A DNA stretch of 64,000 bases from Mortierella sp. BCC40632 (taxonomy: Eukaryota > Mortierellomycota > Mortierellomycetes > Mortierellales > Mortierellaceae). Position numbers and translations under genes: made by a program. The stretch lies in NCBI GenBank assembly GCA_011634665.1, contig WAEK01000019.1, positions 62,001-126,000 on the forward strand, read 5' to 3'. Below are positions 56,211 to 64,000 of this stretch, piece after piece; the stretch's first letter is position 1, and every line of letters starts with the position of its first letter. The notes beneath the pieces were generated by a model. It made no database searches and was not told the DNA's origin. It was given only the letters and a program-made list of their open reading frames with translations.

Positions 56211-57878
56211 CTAGTGAGCTAGGTTCTCTGCGTTGAGGTTAAGCAGGAGTGGATACTCCTGTTCATTGTCCAGGATAGATTCATCGTAGGTTTGCATCGG
56301 TCTTAGAGCTTCCAACTGCATCCTACAGGCTGGGGTATGGCTAGAATGTCCTTTCTTTGCCATTTCTGCCGTGTTCATTCTCTCAAATCTTGCTTGATCG
56401 TGGTGTCTCATACATTGAGAGTCGCTGTGTGTTCTTTCAAGCGACTGTTATATCTGATACTGACAGGGGTTCGGTCTCTCCTCTGTTCTACGCCCTTTGT
56501 TCATGGCCTTCTAGTAAGGTTTCTTCATTCGAGGCGAGACCCCTGTCTCTCCTGATGGTAGTCTGTTTGTCACGACAATACCATTGTTTTGGTTCTTGTA
56601 TCTGCGGTCGTGTCGTGCTTGTAGCCAAGCGCAGGGATCTGTTTGTGCCTCATGTAGCACGCTGGAGTTGGCTCTCAGATAAGAAAGTAATTGAGTAACG
56701 TCCGTCATTCTGCTGATGGGTTCAAAAGTGGCTCTCACCTTCTCTTGACCAGCATGTGGTAGGGACAGAACAATGGCTGTAATCATATCGCCCTTGTCTT
56801 TGATTCCCGAGGCCTTAATGAGGACTTCTAGTCTTTCAACAATGGTGTACACATCTTTGCCCGACTTTGACTGGATGCTATAGAGTTGTTTACGAACTAC
56901 TCCTTTAAGCAGGTCAAACTTGAGGAGCTGGGTGGCGCATTCGGATACATCTTCAACTGTTCGGGATCCGTATTCGGGGCGCACGATACCTGTATCGAGC
57001 TGTTGAGTCATTTCCTCTTTCTCCAATTCTCTGCCCATGTATCTCCAAGCAATATCTCCGAACAAGTCCGACGTGGATTCATTGGTATAGAACTTACGAA
57101 ATCCTTCAAGAAAGCCCACAACCTCTGTCACTACTTTTAAGGCAGTCTCCTGTGTGGAAACTCCCTTCAGGTTAATGCTCAGCGTTGGGGCATTGGGTCG
57201 ATCTTTGAACCGGACTCGAGCCCAATCGATTTGCATTGATTCATGGTCAGTGATTGGGATCAGCTTGTAGTTGAAGATCCTTCTCAAAGCATCGTGTTTG
57301 CGGTTGTGAGGTTGAGGCTCGACATCAATCCCATGTCTTTGTGTAGCAGGATCTTCGTCGTCTCCTCTCATTATATCACCATTGAAGGTCGTATGCAAAT
57401 TGGGCTTTTTTGAGGACTCCTCAAGGTCGATGGTTCTCAGCAAGTCCTCCAGCTTTGAGTTGTTATCTTCCAGGAGAGTTTGTACTCTCTGCCTTTCTTT
57501 GTGGTAAAAGGCATCCAGTTGATCTCTTTCGGGAGTGCCTTCCCCAACAGCCCTTTTGCGAGTGGTGTAGTGCGCTACCGCCTACTTTTGCTCAAATGTC
57601 AACTTCTGGATTACTGTTCATAGATCCTCAATCCTTTCCTGAATAGCCAGGTCTGGATCAAGAGGATCAAAATCCATCAAAGGCAGTTGATCCGCAAAGA
57701 GTAACTCAGCATCAGCCATTGTAGACGTGACGCTCGGTGTTTTCCCGATTCGGTCAATGGGTTCAGCATTCACTGCAAGGATAGCAGTGGTGGGGCTGGA
57801 AGGAGACTCCGAAGGACCAGTGATAGTTGGTGTAGCTTCTGTCATAGAAATGGTTTTTGGGGTGCGTGTGTTGACCAT
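56211..57878 (-). pseudogene. Retrotransposon gag pseudogene
   Basis: Minus strand, start at 57878 (MVNTRTPKTISMTEATPTIT). Read-through shows one protein interrupted by TGA at 57620-57618 and TAG at 57584-57582, then open from about 57581 to a stop at 56511: TTRKRAVGEGTPERDQLDAF, a helical segment, and a gag-like core (LKGVSTQETALKVVTEVVGF; LLKGVVRKQLYSIQSKSGKD; MITAIVLSLPHAGQEKVRAT). After a shift, 56411-56211 reads ARFERMNTAEMAKKGHSSHT, resembling a zinc-knuckle region in which at least one expected Cys is replaced. No protease, reverse transcriptase, integrase or long terminal repeat is seen in the window. Probably a Ty3-type element by style of gag; that is inference. Confidence 0.6.
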
Positions 57879-57956
57879 TTTGTAACTTCGAAAACGTTAA
57901 AAAAAAGTGTGAAGGGCAGTGGTACCTGATATATAACGAGACAAAGTTTTTTTTAG

Positions 57957-58208
57957 CTCGCATCAGGGATCCACTACATCGAGGATGGCATTGATCCTCC
58001 AGCCAAGATTAATTTTGATATTCGAACGATCTTTCTAACTGGGTTCGAATTTCGAGACAAGACAATCCAGCCCTTGGCTCCAGTTGGAGCCATTACTGAC
58101 CTTTTGCCAGAGCACCTGGAAGCCAAGACAAAGAGCGACACAACAACTCTAATGTCACATGAGTTTCTCGGCTACATCTATTCTCGATTCTTTGGAGGTT
58201 ATTTTTGA
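57957..58208 (+). pseudogene. Orphan coding exon, family unknown
   Basis: A T-rich tract ending in TTTTTTTTAG (57956) looks like an acceptor and opens 83 codons to a TGA at 58206-58208: LASGIHYIEDGIDPPAKINF, then IRTIFLTGFEFRDKTIQPL and SHEFLGYIYSRFFGGYF. It has good coding character. No upstream exon is found: the gag pseudogene starts only about 80 bp away on the other strand and may have replaced or separated the rest. Family not recognised. Confidence 0.42.
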
Positions 58209-58386
58209 GTAGCAATCGCTCAACGTTAAGACTATGAGCCCTAGAACGGCAAACGGTGCTATGACTATGGTCAAATCCAGACAAACGAACACTATGAAAA
58301 ATACTAACAAAAAAACATAGAAGAAGCATACGTGGATCATAAAAGGCTTCTCTCCACGAGCCTTGAGGTTGGTCTGTCGTCGGTGT

Positions 58387-58393
58387 TATAAAA
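58387..58393 (+). promoter_or_regulatory. TATA-like box
   Basis: TATAAAA in GTTATAAAAGAGG, 108 bp before the ATG of the UCH-like mini-ORF. Confidence 0.4.
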
Positions 58394-58494
58394 GAGGGGT
58401 CTTAAAATCCGTTGGAATCAAAGATGAGGAACTCCTGGGTGGATAGATTTGACTGTGTCTACAGTAACATCTGTCAACCCATGTAATTCTCATC

Positions 58495-58650
58495 ATGCCT
58501 TTCAAAGGTCACGTCTTCGAGATTGATGGCTTGCCAACGGACGGGAATGCAACGTATCTCGGCCCGGTGGACCAGGACTGGACATCTGTTGCATACCACA
58601 GACTGAAATGTCTTAGCGACATATTTGCCATTGTCAAAGAAGAGGAATGA
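58495..58650 (+). pseudogene. UCH deubiquitinase fragment, 51 codons
   Basis: A complete short frame, ATG at 58495 and TGA at 58648-58650. The peptide begins MPFKGHVFEIDGLPTDGNAT and continues LGPVDQDWTSVAYHRLKCL. This matches the segment of ubiquitin C-terminal hydrolases (UCHL5/UCH37 type) after the catalytic His: VPxxGxxxELDGL, with its catalytic Asp, followed by the GPxxxGxxxDW block. The Cys- and His-bearing parts of a UCH enzyme are absent nearby, so it cannot hydrolyse ubiquitin conjugates. A TATA-like box upstream leaves room for a short expressed gene, but a gene scrap is the simpler reading. Confidence 0.5.
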
Positions 58651-59507
58651 GTGCCATCACTATTCTAGTCATTTGTAGATGGATAGGATTGAATTTCTTC
58701 TAGCAAAGAGAACTATGTAGAATGCAAGATCCTTATTAAATTGGTCTTATTTCCAAAGAAAGATTAAAAATATAATACAAAGCGATCTACTCTTAACTCC
58801 TGTCCGTGTTTGATTAATCTCTCTCGACTTATTTTATTCTCAAACCTCTCTTTTCAAAGCAAAAAAAAAAAAAAAAAAAAAAAGGTGGTGGTGGATAATA
58901 TTGTCCATTTCACAGATATTTATTCCTATTTAGAGTACACTGTCCGAGCCCTGACATCTTGGCCGAAGACCAATGAAGGCTATAGCCTATTAAGCTATAC
59001 TAGATCATTTTAATTAATCATCATTTGTTGGTCAAGAACCTCATGTCACTACTGAACGCATTCCAGACACATTTTCCCCTCCTTTCTCTTCTTTGTTACT
59101 CTATTCGCTTTTTTTTTTTTTTTTTTTTAAAAAGAGAGAGAACGAGATACGGACAAAATTTCTTGGCAGTCTAGGAATCCATCGGAGTGCGGACCAAACT
59201 CCTCGACGGTCTAGGAGTTCACAGAGAGTGCGGACCATACACCTTGAGGGTTTAGTCATCCACAGGAATCCCAAGAGCGAGGCTATGCGCTCTGTTGTTC
59301 TCTCTCTCCTCCCTCCCTCCTTCCCTCTCTCTCTCTCCCTTTCTCTCAAATCTTCTCCACCTACTGGCCCTTCACTCCCCTCCTTCTCCTCTATTTATCC
59401 CTCTTTCGATACCCAAGGACTAGGACAAGGCCAGACAATACTTTTGATCTTACGCCGCAAGATCGCAATTAGAAAGAAGTAAAAAGAAGAATGGTATGTC
59501 GAAACAT
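58651..59507. other. Spacer with homopolymers and a 41-bp repeat
   Basis: A run of 24 A (58860-58883), a run of about 20 T (59110-59128), and three imperfect units of about 41 bp at 59150-59272, each with a gtctaggan...catc core and agtgcggac. CT-rich sequence follows at 59296-59350. Minus and plus open frames here follow composition. It lies just 3' of the LSU fragment in rRNA sense. Confidence 0.5.
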
Positions 59508-59907
59508 ACAAATCTGTAGAACAATGGGCGTAATCTCAGCAGCTCGTAGCAACAAGACTACGAGACTGCTTACAATACCTTGTTCAATTAAGGTCGTCTG
59601 CAATGGATTTATCTCTTCCAATATTTTGTTTTAAAAGCAGGTGCCTCACGGCGCCTTTCCGCACTGCAAGACCTCCCCACGTAGTATGACTCAGAACCCC
59701 CCACAGGAGTGTATTCGTATTCAACTAGATATCGGAAAGGCGGTAATCGTCGCCGTCTAGCTCGGATTCTGACTTAGAGGCGTTCAGCCATAATCCAACG
59801 GATGATAACTTCGGGTCATTGCCTGCTCAGGCAGACCCAAACACCAATTATCCGAATGAAATGTTCCTCTCGTACTAACTTCAATTACTATTGCAACAAC
59901 ACTTCAT

Positions 59908-59962
<55 letters not shown>

Positions 59963-59967
59963 ATTAG
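59508..59967 (-). rRNA. LSU (25S/28S) rRNA 3' fragment
   Basis: The plus strand is antisense to roughly the last 460 bases of fungal LSU rRNA, with conserved blocks in order and the true 3' end included: GGCGTAATCTCAGCAG, GCTTACAATACC, GGATTCTGACTTAGAGGCGT, AATGTTCCTCTCGTACTAA, AGTAGGGTAAAACTAACC, TGTCTCACGACGGTCTAAAC and CCAGCTCACGTTCCCTATTA. It stops abruptly at about 59967, so the 5' seven-eighths of the gene are missing. It is far better preserved than the copy at 11620 but cannot yield a functional rRNA. Confidence 0.92.
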
Positions 59968-60189
59968 TAGTAGCAAGAAATGCAGTTTATTGATTGCAAG
60001 GTCATTGGGCAATGTGCTCCATAACATGGGCCCTATATGGTAACTCATTGCATGACTGAAGCTCACTCAGCTTCATGACGCTGTGAGAAGATCTTGAGAA
60101 ATTTCTAGTTGCGTGTGAATGAGAAGGAGCAATGCAAGAGCATATGCTAAAAACAGCTGTATGCAAAGTGACACGATCGAATACATACC

Positions 60190-60261
60190 AGACAGTAGTG
60201 TTCTGGGACGAGATCCGTCAGGAAGTGATGTCAATGAGCGAGAAGGTACAGGTGCGTGGGC
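60190..60261 (-). pseudogene. Orphan Crinkler linker exon
   Basis: A 72-base minus-strand segment flanked by ATTATAG (acceptor) and GTATGT (donor). It reads (A)HAPVPSRSLTSLPDGSRP and enters and leaves in the same phases as exon 2 of the intact CRN gene (VMHAPVPPRSFTTVPGSHES). It lies 94 bp beyond that gene's stop codon, with no CRN N- or C-terminal exon of its own, so it appears to be left over from another CRN copy. Confidence 0.6.
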
Positions 60262-60355
60262 TATAATCGTGCAATAGAGTTGCGCTCGGACTATGCTATG
60301 AGAGTGAGAGAATTGTGTCATACTGTGCACTTATATCTTTGAACGTTGCAGAGTG

Positions 60356-63206
60356 CTACCTTGAGGTACAGACAAATCGGATCAAGTTCTTCAGTGTCAC
60401 CATGTCCTCCTTGTTCGCTTCAATACCCCCGTAGAAAAAGCTGTCCATGTTGTCCAGGTGGATGAACGCCATCACATCTTCTCCCAAGATATGCGTAACT
60501 GGAATAATGCTTTGGACTCCAGGGAGCACGACATGAATGCGGAGCATACCTCTGATGCTGGAGGGGATGCCTGAAGCCTCATAGTCAGTGCGAACCTTTT
60601 TCAAGGACTTGCTGATGTCACCGTCCGCTTTCAAGAAACAGGCCCTAACATCACTGGATGATATGTTAGACTCGTGAAAGGCTTGGGCCATGGGACTACT
60701 GAAGAATTTGATCGCAAGAGACCCTGCGTAGTGCCTGTTTGGGAAGAGCCAAAGGCCATCTGGCCGCGTGCCAATACTGGGACTCAGCAGCATGTTTGAG
60801 GGACCGTTGATGAGGAAGTCAAGGTCTGCTGCAGCCCCATCGCCTCGGCACCCGAATCCTTTTGCTGTGTTGATGTCTTCAATTTGGAGCCGAACACCAT
60901 GACACCATGAAGGCAACTTGGATTTCTCGAGGTTCTTGAGAAAAGGAAGATCACTGATAAGATATCCGTTAAAACGCTGAAGCGCCCAATAGACAAGTGG
61001 CTCAAGTGCATTGCCTTTTGTTGGTGAGGTTCTGCCAAGGCTGTTGATGAGTTGAGTCAGCTGATCCATGTACCCTGAGAACGTGGGGTCCATGGACGAG
61101 GCCTTTAGTTCCTCCTCCACTGCCTCTATCACTATTGGCTCGTCCATGATCAGGTGAGCACCGTCAGAATGCGCTCGCAATCTGCACAAGGCTTTGTCCA
61201 CAAAGTCGGCCTGCTTGCTACTTGAGAACAAGATCTTGCCATCTCGGAAATGATAGGCTAGGACCATCCGACAGAAAAGCCGAGCAGCTTCACCTGTATA
61301 GTCGCTTTGAAGAATAGTGTGAATGCCACTCCTAAGACCACGCGTCACATGCTCAATTGTGTAGTCGACGGCGTTGTCTAGCGTGATTTGCTTAGTTTTC
61401 TGCGTAGGACCAGTTGTGATGAGATGGTTGACAATGCCAACGGAAAATCGCGCTCGTCCTGAAAGCTTGCGACGCTTAGCAGTCGGGATTTCGCAGTCGG
61501 TGAGATCGACCAACTCTGAGAGCATCTTGTTGATGTCCTCCTGGTCAAAAACTGGAAAGTCCGTTATCCTGATAAAGTTGGTGGGCTTGCCTACAGCGGT
61601 GTAAACGTGGTCAGCATCCTGTAGCGAGAGTGCTGTGCCGAGGATCACCAGCGTAGCTTGCATGCGGCTCAGTGTAGCTGACAAAGGCGTAAGGAAACCG
61701 CGGCGGAGACGACGATGAATCTCATTCTTGTCATCAAAGAGGACGCTTGGTGGGTTCCGAGTATTCCAATATGCAGCCAAAGCAGATGGCGAGATAAACC
61801 GGCCGGCCAGGATACTAGTCGCTGCAGCCTGAGCTTCATCCAAAGCAACCACCAGTCCAAGGTGCCTCGGGCTAAGATGTTTATGAAGCTTTGTTTGGAC
61901 AGCATCAAGCATAGTGTCGATTGTTTGGATATCATACTCACGCAGCTTATGGATCAGATCGCTAATAGTCGAGGCTCCTCCGTTAGTTGTTTGCTCGCGA
62001 AAAAACTGCCACGGCTCTAGCTCTGGGTTGTGGTTGAAGAGAAGGAGAAGGAAAAGGAAACGAGCCAGAAACTCGAGTTCAACACGGTGGCGTACAAGTC
62101 TGTTCGCCTCAGCCTCGGTATCGAGCAGATTGTGTGTCTGGACAATGCTCGCGTACATTTCTTCGACGTTTTTAGCAAGCCGGGCGAAATTTGGGTCCTC
62201 GAACTCTGGGGAGATGGTGGGCCTGGTAGAATGACATACGCAGTAGACAACAAAATGCTTGGTGGCCAGATCAAGGACGGTAGCCGTCTTTCCTGAGCCA
62301 GACGGGGCAACCATGGCGACCACACGGTGGCCACTGGATTTACCGATGTCGTCCTCGACAATAGAACACAAAGTCGCCTTGCCGTCACTCGCTTTTGCCT
62401 GCTTGCCCAACTCAAGTCCCAGCATCGCCAATTTGATATCTTTTGCTGTGGTGTGATATGGTAGAGTCCTCTTGAAAAAGGGTCCAAGTCGTTCCTTCTG
62501 GAAAGTCTCGACATCCCTTGGGTTGATAGTTTGATGGACAAAGTGATGCTGGGTGCCGCTGAGTATGATCTCCAGTTCTTGTTCAATGCGATCCTGTGGA
62601 ACGGAGATACACTGAATTGGAGAAGCTAAGTCAATGAAAGGGTATGGAAAGAATTAAGTGAGAATTAGAGAAAGAAATAACTCAATGAAAACTCATAAAA
62701 CATTTTGATCAAACTCACTTGGACGAGATTCATGGGAGCCAGGAACAGTTGTGAATGAACGAGGGGGTACAGGTGCATGCATCACTAATGGATGAAGAGA
62801 AAGAGAAAATAAAGTTAGTGCGTGAACAAGCTCATTCCGTCCAAGAACAATCAGTCAGAAAACGCGTCTCATTACCTTGAGGAGGAGGGCGCTGGACAAT
62901 GATATGAATTGTCTTCTTGGGAGGTGCCTCTGGAAAGACATCAGCAATGTCGTCTGTCTCATCGAGCTCCTCTTTAGACAGAACATCAGCAAGCCAGAGC
63001 TCTTTGCGGTCATTCTTTGGCAGAACAGGAATAGAGACACGCCAAAGAGAGAGATTGTCAGCATCAATGTCCTGGAAGCCGATTTGCTTCTCGTCCTTGA
63101 TGAGTCTCTTGAGTTCACCGATTGTTTTGGAGGAGTCAATCGCGACTGGAAATGCAGTCTTCTCTCCATCCACGAGGCAGAACAGGGTCAAGTGTTTGTC
63201 GGTCAT
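60356..63206 (-). CDS. Crinkler (CRN) family NTPase/nuclease protein
   Basis: 888 aa in three exons: 63206-62876, 62784-62719, 62625-60356; all phases agree. The start at 63206 (MTDKHLTLFCLV) fits the family; an in-frame ATG five codons earlier (63221) is possible. The N-terminal CRN header is a ubiquitin-like domain: LTLFCLVDGE, TIGELKRLIKDEK, DIDADNLSLWRVSIP, and the end motif PPKKTIHIIVQRPP. Exon 2 is a Pro/Ser linker. The C-terminal effector part has a P-loop APSGSGKT (239-246), Walker B LVVALDEAQ (390-398), and a PD-(D/E)XK-like end with a helix Glu (KGNALEPLVYWAL), RPDG (753-756) and LAIK (Lys772). The usual E/Q before x-K is Ala, so nuclease activity is uncertain. CRN proteins of this design act as secreted or nuclear effectors in parasites; in free-living fungi the role is unknown. 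No signal peptide is seen. Confidence 0.86.
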
Positions 63207-63980
63207 GGTGTTGTGAAGCATCCGTGAAAAGAAGGGGATGTGGAAAAGAATGTAGGAGATGTAGAGAAAGCGAGGAATGAAAGAAAAGAGAAAAGGATGG
63301 GATTAAAAAGGAACAGGAAGAAGGGATGGAAAGGCGTGAGAACGGTGGCAAAGACGATGCAAAAGTGGAAATGGTGGCAAAAAGAAAGAGAGTAAAAGAC
63401 AAACGAGAAAGTAAAGTCAAAAGAGAGCGTGGAAGCGGTAAAAGCAAGAGAGGAAAGGAGAGGAAAGGAGTGAGGAGAGTGACATTTCAAAGAAACATGG
63501 AAAGAGAGAGTGCATGGAAGAGACAGAGAAAGAGGGGAGCTGCGTTGATGGAGCTGTGTGGGAATGAGATGTAGCTACTGCAGTAATCAGGAAGACTCTT
63601 TGATGATCAATCCATCCCATCCACACACACACACGCACACACACACACACTCTCTCTCTCTCTCTTTCTTCTATTCGCCTCCTCCCTTGTCCACGTGGTA
63701 TGAGACGTAACCACAGCGTATCCCTTCGTGTGTCGCAGGTCACGTTTCCCCGCAGAATTGGACGCAAATTTGCTTCCAAAACAGACGAAGGGATACTTCG
63801 CATACTTCGAATGGTTTTAAATGTGATACGGCCGTGTGTTTATTGCCTGCTAGCAAGTTTAGAGATTTTTTTTTTTTTTTTTTTTTTACATAAATAATTT
63901 TTTTCCTATGTGCGTTGCTTCTTTCCCTTGGCCGTTTTTCTTGCTTGCTGGTGAATACCGCGCTTTACGTTCCCGCAACC
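63207..63980. other. CRN promoter region, microsatellites
   Basis: A strongly purine-rich stretch (63230-63540) upstream of the CRN gene, a (CA)n(CT)n microsatellite at about 63629-63668, and a run of about 19 T near 63868-63888. A perfect 12-bp inverted repeat gtatcccttcgt / acgaagggatac is at 63718-63729 and 63785-63796. Confidence 0.45.
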
Positions 63981-64000
63981 ATGGATTCCAACAGCAACAC
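63981..64000 (+). CDS. Possible gene start cut by window end
   Basis: An ATG in a good context (GCAACCATGGATTCC) at 63981 opens MDSNSN and runs off the window. Only six codons are visible, so this is a weak call. Confidence 0.25.

Noticed and set aside
58041..58060. GGGTTCGAATTTC as a tRNA T-arm
   Set aside because: It lies inside the orphan coding exon and no acceptor or anticodon arm pairs around it.

Overview
The window is nuclear DNA of a filamentous fungus, most probably an early-diverging lineage such as Mortierellomycota. The reasons are: genes split by short GT-AG introns; fungal orthologues of Noc4, Nop15, Zpr1, Atg13 and Dicer; a tetrahydrobiopterin-type phenylalanine hydroxylase, which few fungi outside Mortierella-like groups are known to keep; and a Crinkler (CRN) gene, a family known from oomycetes, chytrids, Glomeromycotina and Mortierella. 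The genus is inferred. There is no CRISPR array, operon or recognisable tRNA.

Layout. 1-1722: 3' part of NOC4 (+). 3659-5245: a DUF4238 protein (+). 5.6-8.7 kb: decayed coding sequence and spacer. 8699-10053: NOP15/NIFK-like RRM protein (+), convergent with a 104-aa conserved fungal protein (10573-10100, -). 11-17 kb: gene-poor, with an LSU rRNA fragment, a fold-back element carrying short tandem repeats, and a small secreted cysteine protein. 17.5-24.8 kb: two large paralogous membrane proteins (-) separated by a truncated third copy and other broken genes. 27.6-33.7 kb: DTD1 and ATG13 (-). 35.9-41.8 kb: ZPR1 and an arrestin-like gene (+). 42.3-48.9 kb: a 2037-aa Dicer (-), divergent from phenylalanine hydroxylase (49520-51210, +).

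From about 51.4 kb the window becomes accessory: a broken SWIM/MULE-type transposase, a 117-bp satellite whose units can form nested stem-loops, a frameshifted PD-(D/E)XK-like gene, a retrotransposon gag pseudogene, an orphan exon, a 51-aa piece of a UCH deubiquitinase, a second LSU rRNA 3' fragment, an orphan CRN linker exon and an intact-looking 888-aa CRN NTPase/nuclease protein.

How the genes relate: NOC4 and NOP15 both serve ribosome assembly (small and large subunit) in the nucleolus. ATG13 and the arrestin-like protein belong to starvation and trafficking responses. Dicer is the RNA-silencing enzyme and lies about 3 kb from the transposon-rich island; a functional link is possible but not shown. 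Exon boundaries were worked out by hand from splice signals and reading phase, so individual junctions may be off by a few bases.
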